From the NCBI RefSeq assembly GCF_003987495.1, contig NZ_NGJU01000002.1:1-64000 (forward strand): a stretch of DNA of 64,000 nt, written 5' to 3'. The notes under the pieces were generated by a model. That model was not told the DNA's origin and did no database searches. It saw only the letters and a program-made list of their open reading frames with translations. A program made the translations under genes and the position numbers. Below, piece by piece: positions 17,121 to 26,302 of this stretch. Positions within the stretch are counted from its first letter, which is position 1. Every line of letters begins with the position of its first letter. This stretch comes from Vagococcus salmoninarum (lineage in GTDB: Bacteria > Bacillota > Bacilli > Lactobacillales > Vagococcaceae).

Positions 17121-17149
17121 ATTCTATCTAATTTCTTGAAGGCTGTCAA
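17121..17149 (-). promoter_or_regulatory. tRNA-Ala promoter
   Basis: TTGACA, a 17-base spacer and TAGAAT on the minus strand, with the -10 element 30 bases before the mature 5' end. Confidence 0.8.
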
Positions 17150-17300
17150 CTCAGGAAATTAGATCTCAGAGAGTTAGTCTCACAATTAATCTTTCGGTGT
17201 CAGTCACCCTCTTAGTTTTGGGGCGGGGTGCTTCTTAAACACTAGAAGTTACTGACAGTTCAAAGAATATTTCATTGTTTGACATCACTTAACTACAAGC

Positions 17301-17330
17301 AAAACGGCTGACTCAATTTTTCGAGTCAGC
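17301..17330 (-). terminator. Hairpin past mtlD, probable operon terminator
   Basis: Perfect 8-bp stem GCTGACTC/GAGTCAGC just after the mtlD stop; the following T tract is short (CCGTTTTG), so it may terminate weakly. Confidence 0.55.
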
Positions 17331-17341
17331 TAATTTAACTC

Positions 17342-18499
17342 TTAAACCATTAGTTCGTAAGATTCTTTGACTTTTTCAAATAACATAGAGTAGGGCGGGA
17401 TACCTGTATAAGCTGTAATCGTTTGGTCTAACCCTTTTTCTTTAATTGATAGCTGGAGTTTTTGGGCTTCTTGATCATCAGGATCAGTGAAAAGCAGAGC
17501 AGCTGCAATGGCATTTGACAAGCCTTTAGGAACTTCGTTAAAAGCTTCAACGAATTGTTTAGCTGGTCGGACAAAGCGGTCATTTTCACTAATTTTTCTA
17601 ATCGGGGAACGACCAACCCGAACGACATAATCAGAAATATAAGGATTTTTAAAGCGTTCAATAATTTTATCAATGTATTCTTGGTGTTCCTTATGGGAGA
17701 AAGCGAATTTCTTTTCTAATAAGGCACCAGTTTCTTCTAAAGCACTGCGAACAGCATAGACGATCCGGTCATTATGAATGGCGTCTTCAATTGAAGCAAT
17801 TTCTTTCATATAGCCATAGTAAGCTGTGACAGCATGACCAGTATTGACAGTAAAGAGCTTTCGTTCAATATAAGGTGTGAGGTCCCTCACCTGCTTCATG
17901 CCAGTGACCGTTGGAAAGAGTTCATGTTCTGTTGGCGGTATTTCCACAACCCATTCGTAAAAAGGCTCAACCATGACTGTTAAAGGATTATCGTTATGTT
18001 GGTCTGGTACAATCCGGTCAACGGCTGAGTTAGGAAATTGGACGAAGTTCTTAACATATGCTAATCCTTCTTCAGAAAGCAGTGGTAGGATGGCTTCTTG
18101 TAAGATTTCTGAGCCGCCTATCATATTTTCACAAGCAATAATTGACAATGGTCTCTGGCTAGCTTTACGTTCTTCAAGGCCAGCTGCGATACTTGGTGCT
18201 AACAATGGTAAAATCGTCGGTCCAACAGCTGTCGTGATTAGTGTTGCCTGCTTAATCAAGGCCGTTAATTCAGCATCTTGTTTCTGACTGTTAACAGCAG
18301 AGACATCTGTAACGGTAAAACTTTCTTTGGCTTCATTAGCTAATATCACCGTGTATGTTTGTTGTTGGTTAATTTCTTTGACTAACTGGTCATTAACATC
18401 TGCGAAAACTAAGTCATAACCTGATTCTTTTAATAACCAACCGATGAAGCCGCGGCCAATATTACCAGCACCAAATTGAATCGCTAGTGGTTTACTCAT
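17342..18499 (-). CDS. mtlD: Mannitol-1-phosphate 5-dehydrogenase
   Basis: About 385 residues. It oxidises mannitol 1-phosphate to fructose 6-phosphate with NAD+. The Rossmann motif is FGAGNIGRGFIG at the N terminus, the second domain contains the family lysine region (DRIVPDQ ... FPNSAVDRIVP) and the catalytic-domain stretch LFTVNTGHAVTAYYG with its conserved His. The start is taken as the ATG at 18499, overlapping the mtlF stop region by eight bases; the ATG at 18511 would add four residues. It is the last gene of mtlA-mtlR-mtlF-mtlD. Confidence 0.95.
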   Translation of the reverse strand: MSKPLAIQFGAGNIGRGFIGWLLKESGYDLVFADVNDQLVKEINQQQTYTVILANEAKESFTVTDVSAVNSQKQDAELTALIKQATLITTAVGPTILPLLAPSIAAGLEERKASQRPLSIIACENMIGGSEILQEAILPLLSEEGLAYVKNFVQFPNSAVDRIVPDQHNDNPLTVMVEPFYEWVVEIPPTEHELFPTVTGMKQVRDLTPYIERKLFTVNTGHAVTAYYGYMKEIASIEDAIHNDRIVYAVRSALEETGALLEKKFAFSHKEHQEYIDKIIERFKNPYISDYVVRVGRSPIRKISENDRFVRPAKQFVEAFNEVPKGLSNAIAAALLFTDPDDQEAQKLQLSIKEKGLDQTITAYTGIPPYSMLFEKVKESYELMV

Positions 18500-18932
18500 G
18501 ATCATCACCATTTTCTTTAAAGATTTCGATAATTGCCTCTGGAGTTTCAGCTTGAACGATAGCTTCCACGTTAGCTAAATCAGAACAGACAATAGCGATT
18601 GTCGATAATAATTCGAGATGTTCCTCACCAATCCCGGCAATGCCGATAATAACTTTGACTAAGTTACCGTCAAAGTCAACTCCCTCAGGAACTTGGGTAA
18701 TCACAATTCCTGAGGCTTTAATTAAAGGTTGGGAGTCATCGGTTCCGTGAGGGATGGCTACTAGATTGCCAATGTATGTGGAAGTCAGCTGATCGCGCTT
18801 GATCATCTCTTCAATATAATCTAACTCAGTGTAACCATTTTCTGCTAATAAGTGACCAGTTCCGTGAATGGCACTAATTTTATCGGGAAAGTGTTGCTTG
18901 ATTTGAATGTCTCTTGCTTGTAAATTTTTCAT
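18492..18932 (-). CDS. mtlF: Mannitol-specific PTS EIIA component
   Basis: A 146-residue EIIA of the mannitol/fructose class that passes phosphate from HPr to the EIIB domain of MtlA. The phosphorylated histidine is His62 in LVAIPHGTD. The start at 18932 has GGAGG eight bases ahead; a frame extending to 18947 begins inside that site. It overlaps mtlD and lies 20 bases after mtlR, and it also would phosphorylate MtlR in related species. Confidence 0.93.
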   Translation of the reverse strand: MKNLQARDIQIKQHFPDKISAIHGTGHLLAENGYTELDYIEEMIKRDQLTSTYIGNLVAIPHGTDDSQPLIKASGIVITQVPEGVDFDGNLVKVIIGIAGIGEEHLELLSTIAIVCSDLANVEAIVQAETPEAIIEIFKENGDDHE

Positions 18933-18952
18933 AGTTATTGCCTCCATGTGAA

Positions 18953-21016
18953 TTAATTGTCGATGAATGAGACGAGTCGTTGAATAACAAAATCAGAAAT
19001 TTCTGAGATTTTACCTGATTGAATTAAAGCAATTGTTTCTGGGTCTTCAATCAAAAGTGAACTGATTTGACTCATGACTTCCAGTCCTCTACTGTCTAGT
19101 TTTTCTGGTGCTAAAAGTAAGACTAAGGTGTTAACCATGACTTGGCTGCCATCCATCCCTGGGATTTGAACCTCATTTTTTAGAGGGAAGAGTTGAAAGA
19201 CAGGTGCTTTAATTTCTGCCGTGCGAGCATGGAAGAGGGCAATCTTAGTATTAGTAATCCCAAAACCACTCCATTCTTCACGAATTGTTAGGGCCTTAAC
19301 TAAGGCTTCAATGTCTAACGCCGGTTGGTGACTTAATAAGTTCGTACACATGGCTCGAATAATACTATTAGGGGATAGTTTCGTCTCGGTAATTGGAATC
19401 ACCTCAAAACTATCAATTAAAGAAATAACCGTTTCAATGGCTGAGTGTTTGGTTTCTAAGAGATGAACCGCTTCACGTTTTGATAAATTTGTTTGTTGAT
19501 TTTCTTGGCGATTTTTGCGACCGTAAGTTGACCCTTTCGATTGCAAATAGACTTCAATTTGCGATATTTCCCGTTCCGTTAAGATCGGGGAGACGTGGAT
19601 GTAACGGTAAGGAACTTCACCTAAATCAATGGTTGATACTATCACATCAAAGGGTTGCTGTTCCAAAGTTCGTTCTAGCTCAAATAAAGAGATTGTTTTG
19701 AGCTGTTTTAATTGAGGAATCGCTTTTCGCAAACGAGTAACAAGCATTTTCGACGTGCCAATCCCACTGGCACAGACAACTAAGGCTGACAGTTGAACTT
19801 GTTGATCGTCTTGTAAAATGGCTGCGCCAAAGTGCAAGACTAAGTAGCCAATTTCTTCATCTGGCACAGGGATGTCTCGGTAGATGGAATCAAAACCTGC
19901 TCGGACAATTTTAAACAACTTAGGATAATCTCGCTGGATACTTCCTAATAGGGGATTATTAATACTCAGTTGATTTGTTAGGCGTCTTAAAGTCGGCCGT
20001 AAGTGAGCCGTTAAACCTTTTAATAACATTTCGGAATTTAAGTCCCGGTCTGTTTGTTCAGAGACATAGTTAATTAGTTGGGAAGCTAAGGTTACCGCTT
20101 GAATTTGTTCATTTTCACTAAAAGTTCCAGAGTCAGTTAAGTGCTTAGCCCCTCGTAAATGAGTTGTCACAAAAGCAATTTCACTTTCTGGGACTTCTAA
20201 AGGCGGAAGGGAGAGTAAGCTAGCAAGTAACCCCCTTGTTAAGGCAAACTCTTCATGCTCTCGTAAATCAGCGATATCTTCAGGTAAAGCTAAGGTTTGA
20301 CCACTTCGGATACGATCTACAGTAATCGTGATATGAATGACTAAATTAAAGTAAGCATCATCGGACATGTCATAAGAAAGAGCTTGCCGAATGTCTTCTA
20401 AACTATCTTCAATGGTTTCTATACCGATTTGTTCAAACAGATAACTTAATCGTTCTTCTGATAATTCATCCACGTCTTTTTGATTATAAAGTTGAATAAA
20501 TTGGTTTCGGGGAATCTTTTCCCAAAAAAGTTGACTCATTAAACGGCGTTTAACTTTTTCATCAACATTTAAAGAGATGCCTAGACCAGGCTTGCGAGTA
20601 ATTTGTTCCGTTAATAAATAATCTTCTTCGATTTTTGATAGATCATTACTAACTGTCGCCACTGTCACGTTTAAGTCATTGGCTAAGGCGATTAATTTTA
20701 AACTATCATCACTTTTTAAGAGTTCCTTTAAAATATAATGTTGGCGTTCATCGGGGGTGTATTCGTTATAAGTTAAATCCAATAACTGCCACTTAAAGGC
20801 TGCTAATTTATCTTCAGAACCGTGAATCCCGTAGTATGCACCAGCTTTTTCTAAGCCTAAATCAAATGATTTTAACAAGGCTTTAATTTCTTTGAAATCA
20901 CGGCGAATGGTTCGTTCGCTAACTTCAAAATCACTTGCTAAGTCACTTAACAAAACAAGGTGTTTCGTCATTAACATTTTTTCTAGAATAAGGCGTGAGC
21001 GGGCAGTTACATACAT
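18953..21016 (-). CDS. mtlR: Mannitol operon transcriptional activator with PRD and PTS domains
   Basis: About 687 residues with the full MtlR architecture: a DeoR-type HTH at the N terminus (MTKHLVLLSDLASDFEVSERTIRRDFKEI), a second Mga-like HTH near residue 110, two PRD domains (conserved histidines in NLVIHITITVDRI and in LVLHFGAA), a Gat-type EIIB-like domain with CASGIGTSKML, and an EIIA-like C-terminal domain. Activity is normally set by phosphorylation from HPr and the mannitol PTS. The ATG at 21016 is favoured; a more upstream ATG lies before the AAAGGA site. Located between mtlA and mtlF, as in Bacillus and enterococci. Confidence 0.92.
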   Translation of the reverse strand: MYVTARSRLILEKMLMTKHLVLLSDLASDFEVSERTIRRDFKEIKALLKSFDLGLEKAGAYYGIHGSEDKLAAFKWQLLDLTYNEYTPDERQHYILKELLKSDDSLKLIALANDLNVTVATVSNDLSKIEEDYLLTEQITRKPGLGISLNVDEKVKRRLMSQLFWEKIPRNQFIQLYNQKDVDELSEERLSYLFEQIGIETIEDSLEDIRQALSYDMSDDAYFNLVIHITITVDRIRSGQTLALPEDIADLREHEEFALTRGLLASLLSLPPLEVPESEIAFVTTHLRGAKHLTDSGTFSENEQIQAVTLASQLINYVSEQTDRDLNSEMLLKGLTAHLRPTLRRLTNQLSINNPLLGSIQRDYPKLFKIVRAGFDSIYRDIPVPDEEIGYLVLHFGAAILQDDQQVQLSALVVCASGIGTSKMLVTRLRKAIPQLKQLKTISLFELERTLEQQPFDVIVSTIDLGEVPYRYIHVSPILTEREISQIEVYLQSKGSTYGRKNRQENQQTNLSKREAVHLLETKHSAIETVISLIDSFEVIPITETKLSPNSIIRAMCTNLLSHQPALDIEALVKALTIREEWSGFGITNTKIALFHARTAEIKAPVFQLFPLKNEVQIPGMDGSQVMVNTLVLLLAPEKLDSRGLEVMSQISSLLIEDPETIALIQSGKISEISDFVIQRLVSFIDN

Positions 21017-21042
21017 AGGTATCACAGTTCCTTTCATTGATA

Positions 21043-22440
21043 CTAGCCTCTAGCTTGGAGTAAGTCAGCGACTAGTTCATCGTATTTCGGACTTCCTAAG
21101 AAGTTATCGACAGAGATATGGTACGCTGTCTGATTTTTTTCTTTAGCTCGTGGTGTTAAGTCTTGATGGGTAATGACAATATCAGCACTTTCTGGTAACT
21201 GAGCAATTGCTCTATTGATGACTTTAATCTCAAGTCCGGCTTCTTTGATTTTTTTCCGTAAGACAGAAGCTCCCATGGCACTTGATCCCATGCCAGCATC
21301 ACAAGCGAAGACGATTGTTTCAACCCTGGCTAAGGTGTCGATCGTTCCTTGGTTTGTGTCAGATCTTGTGACTTTTAGATTTTTAGATTTCACTTGGGCT
21401 TCTTCTAAAGAATCTGTCTCTTTTGATGTTTTTAAAATGAGAGCGGAAACGAAGAAAGAAACAGCCGTCGCGGCTAAGACGCCAGCGATTAAACCTAGAT
21501 AATTTCCCTTAGGCGTCATGGCTAACAGGGCAAAGATACTCCCAGGTGAAGCAGGGGCAACTAGTCCGATATCGAAGAGTGAAAAAGTAAAGATACCAGC
21601 CATCCCACCGGCAATTGCTGACAATAATAGGGCCGGCTTCATTAAAATGTAAGGGAAGTAGATTTCGTGAATTCCCCCAAGGAAGTGAATAATAATTGCG
21701 CCTGGAGCAGTTTGTTTGGCTGTCCCTTTACCGAAGACCGTATAGGCTAATAAGATTCCTAAACCTGGCCCAGGGTTCGCTTCGACTAAGAAAAGAATGG
21801 ATTTACCAATTTCCGAGGCTTGTTCAATCGCAATTGGCCCAAGAACTCCATGATTAATGGCATTATTTAAAAATAAAACTTTTGCCGGTTCAACGAACAA
21901 ACTAACGAGAGGTAGCAGTGAGTGATTAATTAAGAAAGCGACACCAGTTGCTAAAGAACGGTTTAAGACTTCAACGGCTGGTCCAATTGCCCAGAAGGCT
22001 AAGATGGCTAAAAGGGCCCCTAAGATTCCGGCTGAAAAGTTATTGACTAACATTTCAAATCCTGCTGGAATTTTACCGTCAACAGCATCATCAAATTTCT
22101 TCATTAACCAAGCGGCTAGTGGTGCAACAATCATTGCGCCAAGAAACATCGGGATGTCCGTTCCAACGATGACCCCCATCGTAACCATGGCAGCAACAAC
22201 CCCACCACGTTTATCGTAGACTAATGTACCACCGGTATAACCAATTAGAATCGGTAATAAATATTTGATTGTTGGATCAACCATTGAACTAAGTGCTTCA
22301 TTTGGAAACCAACCTGTGGGAATAAAGAAAGCGGTTATAATTCCCCAAGCAATAAAAGCCCCAATGTTTGGCATAATCATGCCACTCAAGAAACTACCAA
22401 ATTGCTGGATTTTTACTTTAAGACCTTGCGATTTTTCCAT
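21043..22440 (-). CDS. mtlA: Mannitol-specific PTS EIICB component
   Basis: A 465-residue permease: EIIC of about 340 residues with multiple helices (including the GGIHEIYFPYILMKP signature and NNAINHGVLGPIA) and a C-terminal EIIB domain with the phosphorylated Cys380 in FACDAGMGSSAMG. It imports mannitol with phosphorylation to mannitol 1-phosphate. EIIA is not fused but coded by mtlF. AGGAGG precedes the ATG. First gene of the operon, with a 130-nt leader carrying two palindromes. Confidence 0.95.
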   Translation of the reverse strand: MEKSQGLKVKIQQFGSFLSGMIMPNIGAFIAWGIITAFFIPTGWFPNEALSSMVDPTIKYLLPILIGYTGGTLVYDKRGGVVAAMVTMGVIVGTDIPMFLGAMIVAPLAAWLMKKFDDAVDGKIPAGFEMLVNNFSAGILGALLAILAFWAIGPAVEVLNRSLATGVAFLINHSLLPLVSLFVEPAKVLFLNNAINHGVLGPIAIEQASEIGKSILFLVEANPGPGLGILLAYTVFGKGTAKQTAPGAIIIHFLGGIHEIYFPYILMKPALLLSAIAGGMAGIFTFSLFDIGLVAPASPGSIFALLAMTPKGNYLGLIAGVLAATAVSFFVSALILKTSKETDSLEEAQVKSKNLKVTRSDTNQGTIDTLARVETIVFACDAGMGSSAMGASVLRKKIKEAGLEIKVINRAIAQLPESADIVITHQDLTPRAKEKNQTAYHISVDNFLGSPKYDELVADLLQARG

Positions 22441-22469
22441 TATGTATTCCTCCTAATAAACTTTTTCAG

Positions 22470-22484
22470 TGAATGTAACGTTCA
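22470..22484 (-). promoter_or_regulatory. 15-base palindrome in the mtlA leader
   Basis: TGAATGTAACGTTCA, near-perfect dyad symmetry, 30 bases before the mtlA start. No matching regulator is recognised; it could act as DNA operator or RNA element. Confidence 0.3.
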
Positions 22485-22526
22485 TAAAATCAGCAGAAGT
22501 ATGAGTTCTTCAGTCTGACTTTGTGA

Positions 22527-22548
22527 AATTCTTTTGCGCAAAAGAATT
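22527..22548. promoter_or_regulatory. Perfect 22-bp palindrome in the mtlA leader
   Basis: AATTCTTTTGC followed exactly by its reverse complement, without a T run after it, so not a terminator. Transcribed as part of the mtlA leader if the promoter at 22578-22607 is correct. Confidence 0.45.
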
Positions 22549-22577
22549 AAGGAGCAACAGCTGTGTTGCGTAACTCT

Positions 22578-22607
22578 ATTGTAATCGGTTTCTAGCCGTT
22601 AGTTCAA
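22578..22607 (-). promoter_or_regulatory. mtlA promoter with cre site
   Basis: TTGAAC, an 18-base spacer and TACAAT on the minus strand. A cre-like site, TGTAATCGGTTTCT at 22580-22593, matches the CcpA consensus TGWAANCGNTNWCA at all but the last position and covers the -10 element, as expected for catabolite repression. Confidence 0.65.
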
Positions 22608-22625
22608 TCAAATGAAAGTATCATT

Positions 22626-22646
22626 TTGTCAAAAGCCTTTGGACAA
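22626..22646 (-). promoter_or_regulatory. Probable MtlR activator box
   Basis: A 21-base inverted repeat, TTGTCAAAAG-C-CTTTGGACAA, upstream of the -35 element and centred about 65 bases before the predicted transcription start. It resembles MtlR boxes of bacilli (TTGNCACA...TGTGNCAA). Confidence 0.55.
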
Positions 22647-22673
22647 AGTTTTTGGACTCTTCTTGATAGAAGG

Positions 22674-22707
22674 AAAAAGAAAAAACTAACCAGTTAGGTT
22701 AGTTTTT
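22674..22707 (-). terminator. Terminator of the DUF2785 gene
   Basis: Perfect 11-bp stem AAAAACTAACC/GGTTAGTTTTT with five-base loop and a T-rich tail on the minus strand. Confidence 0.85.
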
Positions 22708-22709
22708 AT

Positions 22710-23513
22710 TTATTGGCAATAGTCACTAATAATACTAGCTACATTAGTCGTTAATAAGTTTTTAGCTTTAAGTTTAAAATACAGATGAAACAGAAATAAT
22801 TTAACGGACAAACGAGTATAAAAGTGGGGGAGTTCGCCACGATAAACTGGTAGAGAAGCTAACAGATTTTCTAACCAGATACTTAGGATTTCTACTGGTA
22901 ATTTATCAGTCTCTAATAAACGAACAATTACTGGCACTAACCGTTGTTCTTCGTCATCGATGAGTGGGGTGGGGCGACTAGTTAATAAGACTATTTCCAG
23001 GACTTTCAAGACATTTTCAACTTGAATTCTTGGAAAATCTTCATGGCCAACGGCACTGCCTAAGAAATCTCCCCCATGGGCAATGCTATGAGCCCAACCT
23101 TTGATAGGAACATAGCCTCGATAATCATGTTCTTGGATTAAATAGTCTTGGGAATTTTTAAAGAGCCACTCTTTGTCTGTCTCTGATAAGTAAGCCTTGT
23201 AAGGGGGCTGCTTATCATAAGTTAAGATGAGAGTCCCTAATAAGGCGGTAAAACTGCGAGTAAAGACCCCGTCAGCTTCACTTTGATCGATGTCACGATA
23301 GAGGTAATTCTCATTAATGATTGTCTTAGTAATTGTTTGAATTTGACTAGGAGTTAAGACCCCTTCTGAAAAGCCACGGTAAAACAAAGAATAAATAATC
23401 CCGTCTCTTAATTCAGGATCAACTGAACCGATATTAGCTAACATAAAGGTTAGTTCTTCCTCCTTAAACTGAATCGTATCTGCTGCTAAAACTTGTTCTA
23501 AGTGATTTTTCAA
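22710..23513 (-). CDS. DUF2785 domain-containing protein
   Basis: A 267-residue, mainly helical soluble protein. The central GWAHSIAHGGDFLGSAVGHEDF matches the conserved histidine-containing core of DUF2785, and the N-terminal part begins with the usual helical repeats (LRDGIIYSLFYRGF). No catalytic role is established for the family. It stands alone with its own terminator upstream of the mannitol operon. Confidence 0.75.
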   Translation of the reverse strand: MKNHLEQVLAADTIQFKEEELTFMLANIGSVDPELRDGIIYSLFYRGFSEGVLTPSQIQTITKTIINENYLYRDIDQSEADGVFTRSFTALLGTLILTYDKQPPYKAYLSETDKEWLFKNSQDYLIQEHDYRGYVPIKGWAHSIAHGGDFLGSAVGHEDFPRIQVENVLKVLEIVLLTSRPTPLIDDEEQRLVPVIVRLLETDKLPVEILSIWLENLLASLPVYRGELPHFYTRLSVKLFLFHLYFKLKAKNLLTTNVASIISDYCQ

Positions 23514-23841
23514 CTGGCTCCAACTCCCTATAATTAGTTTCTTTAATTAACGATAGCACACTTGCTTACAATAGGATAGTTTTTCCGACTAAAAAGGTGA
23601 CATAATAGACTTTTTCGTAATTTTTTAAGGATAATAGGACCATAAAACTAGTAAGTTAACGTGATAGTTGACTTGAGCTAGGAGGGGATATATGTTTTCT
23701 AAACTTTAATGAAAAAACGAAGGGGAGCATTACTATTTAATAAACACCTGGACTACGTTATAATTGAAGTTACCTTAAAAATCCTAGGATATTTTTAATT
23801 TTTAAGATGAAAGATTACTGTAATAAGAAAGAGAGTGTTGT
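23514..23841. other. Regulatory region before the MFS gene
   Basis: 328 bases without a gene. It contains a five-codon frame MFSKL at 23692-23709 with a strong AGGAGGGG site, and an imperfect hairpin at 23775-23798 (TTAAAAAT-CCTAGG-ATATTTTTAA) just ahead of the transporter. No riboswitch class was recognised. Confidence 0.35.
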
Positions 23842-25026
23842 ATGAAGATCAATCAAAAGAAAAACCATTCCGTCAATTGGTTACTATTAATTGGAATTAT
23901 GTTAATAGCTACTAATTTACGTTCACCTTTAACAGGGATTAGCCCCTTATTAAGTGCTATTAGCCAAGAGCTAAACTTAAGTTTGGCCATTTCTGGTATG
24001 TTAACGACGATTCCACTGATTGCTTTTGCGGTCTTTTCCCTAGTCGCCCCTTACACCGAGCGTCGGTTCGGAATCGAAAGGGTCTTATTTTTTGCCATTA
24101 TTTTACTTGCAGCTGGAATTAGTATCCGCTCTATGGGCAGCCAGCTAACATTGTTCAGTGGAACTTTATTAATTGGTATCGCCATTGCTCACTGTAATGT
24201 TTTAGTTCCTAGCTTAGTTAAGCGGGATTTTAGTGCCCATTCAGGTCTAGTAACCGGTTTATATTCCGTCACGATGAATGTCTTTGGGGCTTTAGCTTCA
24301 GGATTAAGCTTACCTTTAGCGACTAAATGGGGCTTAGGTTGGGAAGGTGCTTTACGGGTTTGGCTAATTACTTGTCTCTTAGCTTTAATTGTTTGGCTCC
24401 CACAATTAAGAAAACAAACAATTGTCAAAGTCGTTCCTTTAGCAACAGCTCAAAAATCATTATTTGGTTCCGCCTTAGCTTGGAAAATTAGCTTCTTAAT
24501 GGGAATCCAGTCATTAATATTTTATACAATCGTCACATGGTTACCGCAAATTGTGAATTCTAAAGGTCTTGGAATTGAGAACGGTGGTAGTCTGTTAGCT
24601 GTTTTACAAATCATTTTAGTGCCAGTGACGTTTATTGTTTCAGTGATTGCTGGTCGAATGAAAGACCAAGTCCTATTAGCTTGGGTTGGGACACTGACTT
24701 TGCTAAGTGGGATTTTAAGTTTGTGGGTTAGTTCTAACCTAGTTATTAGTTATTTAGCAATGGCCTTACTAGCAATTGGCTGTGGCTCATGTTTTAGTTT
24801 AGCAATGATGTTCTTTAGCTTGCGAACGAGAGATGGGGCTGAGGCGTCTCAATTATCCGGCATGGCACAAGCTCTAGGTTACTTATTAGCTAGTTTTGGA
24901 CCAATTGTACTAGGCAGTCTCTTTGATTATTCAAGCTCATGGCATAGTAGCTTTATTTTACTAACAGGTTTAGCCTTAATTCAAATTTATGTAGGGGTTT
25001 CAGCATCAAAAGAAGGCTTCGTTTAA
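23842..25026 (+). CDS. MFS transporter, CynX/NimT family
   Basis: A 394-residue permease with twelve predicted helices. The N-terminal LIATNLRSPLTGISPLLSAISQEL is the hallmark of the CynX/NimT (cyanate/nitroimidazole) branch, and the loop APYTERRFGIERVL carries the conserved charged motif between helices 2 and 3. Family members export or import small anions and drugs; the substrate here is unknown. AAGAAAGAGAG precedes the ATG. Confidence 0.85.
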   Translation: MKINQKKNHSVNWLLLIGIMLIATNLRSPLTGISPLLSAISQELNLSLAISGMLTTIPLIAFAVFSLVAPYTERRFGIERVLFFAIILLAAGISIRSMGSQLTLFSGTLLIGIAIAHCNVLVPSLVKRDFSAHSGLVTGLYSVTMNVFGALASGLSLPLATKWGLGWEGALRVWLITCLLALIVWLPQLRKQTIVKVVPLATAQKSLFGSALAWKISFLMGIQSLIFYTIVTWLPQIVNSKGLGIENGGSLLAVLQIILVPVTFIVSVIAGRMKDQVLLAWVGTLTLLSGILSLWVSSNLVISYLAMALLAIGCGSCFSLAMMFFSLRTRDGAEASQLSGMAQALGYLLASFGPIVLGSLFDYSSSWHSSFILLTGLALIQIYVGVSASKEGFV

Positions 25027-25092
25027 CAAGACTTAACTGATATAGTTCCTCATATGGTATAATCATATTATATTTAAAGGAGGTTAACTATT

Positions 25093-25578
25093 ATGAATAA
25101 CAAGAAGAAATGGATTATCTCGCTATTATCAATCCTTATCCTAGTAGGTGTCTTTAGCGGTTTTTCAAGAAACCCCAAACAAGCTTATATTACTCAAGTA
25201 TTGAATCATCCCGAAAGTATGCAAAATGGGGCTGTTTACACGTTACAAGATAAAAAATTAACTGTCTTCAAACGTTTCATTTTATTAAGTAACCCTAATA
25301 GCCAACCGACTGAAGCCGTCACTGAAGAAATTAAAGCGCAAATTGAACAGGAAAATAAGCGTTTAAAGGCTGAATTTTCCGAAACATTATTAAATCAAGG
25401 AGACTTTGAACAACCCATCGAAAAAGTTGTAAACAATGCCAAAATAAAAATCGATAATAAAAAGCGAACAGTTCGCTTAATAGGTAAGAATTATCAAAAA
25501 GAGTTTAAAATGGTTGAAGACAACAATTTCCGGCTAGTTGATGATGCTGGTATTGAATATGAATTAAAACTTCAGTAA
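25093..25578 (+). CDS. Membrane-anchored hypothetical protein, 161 residues
   Basis: One N-terminal hydrophobic helix after a basic start (MNNKKKWIISLLSILILVGVF), then an extracellular domain of about 135 residues with a helical, charged middle (EEIKAQIEQENKRLKAEF) and C-terminal strands. AAGGAGG precedes the ATG. Not recognised; it has a strong terminator of its own. Confidence 0.6.
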   Translation: MNNKKKWIISLLSILILVGVFSGFSRNPKQAYITQVLNHPESMQNGAVYTLQDKKLTVFKRFILLSNPNSQPTEAVTEEIKAQIEQENKRLKAEFSETLLNQGDFEQPIEKVVNNAKIKIDNKKRTVRLIGKNYQKEFKMVEDNNFRLVDDAGIEYELKLQ

Positions 25579-25611
25579 AATAAGGTGTGACTCCAGTCAC
25601 ACCTTATTTTA
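25579..25611 (+). terminator. Terminator after the 161-residue protein gene
   Basis: Perfect 14-bp stem AATAAGGTGTGACT/AGTCACACCTTATT followed by TTTATTGT. Confidence 0.85.
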
Positions 25612-25650
25612 TTGTCTTGATAGTTAGTATGGCTTTAAGGAGGAAAGAAC

Positions 25651-26193
25651 ATGGTTAAATATGTTGCCCTTTTAAGAGGGATCAATGTTGGTGGCAAAAA
25701 TAAAATAAAGATGGTGGAATTAAAAAGGGCCTTTGAAGAAACTGGTTATGGCGAAGTCATTACTTACATTAATAGTGGTAATGTCCTTTTTACTTCAGAT
25801 AATTTAGATAAATTAGCCTTAAATCAAGAAATTCAAAGCTTAATTAAACTTCATTTCAGCTTGGATATACCGGTATCTGTGATCTCAGCCAATGACTTAA
25901 CTAGAGTCCTTAAAGTGGCACCAAGTTGGTGGAACACTGACTCAGAAGCTGTTAATTACGTTATTTTTTTAATCCCACCAATCAGTGGAGCAGAAGTCCT
26001 AGTAGCTGTAGGGGAACCCAATGCTCTTTATGAAAAAATCGAAATTTTTGAAGAAGTTATTTTTTTATCTGCCCCCCGGCAAACCTACACTAAAAGTCGC
26101 TGGTCAAAAATTGCCAGTTCAACAGTAAATCAACATGTCACCATTCGTAATGCTAATACTGTGAATAAATTAAGGTTACTGACAGAATCATAA
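25651..26193 (+). CDS. DUF1697 family protein
   Basis: A 180-residue soluble protein. The opening YVALLRGINVGGKNKIKMVELK and the following YINSGNVLFTS are the signature of DUF1697. The C-terminal stretch TYTKSRWSKI also fits. The family fold is known from structures but no function is assigned. AAGGAGG precedes the ATG. Confidence 0.85.
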   Translation: MVKYVALLRGINVGGKNKIKMVELKRAFEETGYGEVITYINSGNVLFTSDNLDKLALNQEIQSLIKLHFSLDIPVSVISANDLTRVLKVAPSWWNTDSEAVNYVIFLIPPISGAEVLVAVGEPNALYEKIEIFEEVIFLSAPRQTYTKSRWSKIASSTVNQHVTIRNANTVNKLRLLTES

Positions 26194-26302
26194 AAGTGCT
26201 TAATTAGCCGACATCAAAGGCGGTCTCAGAGTTATCTGGAGGAGAAGAAGTCGCTATTATAGCCTGTTTAGGACTTACTAATTAATGAAGGGGAGGCTCT
26301 TA

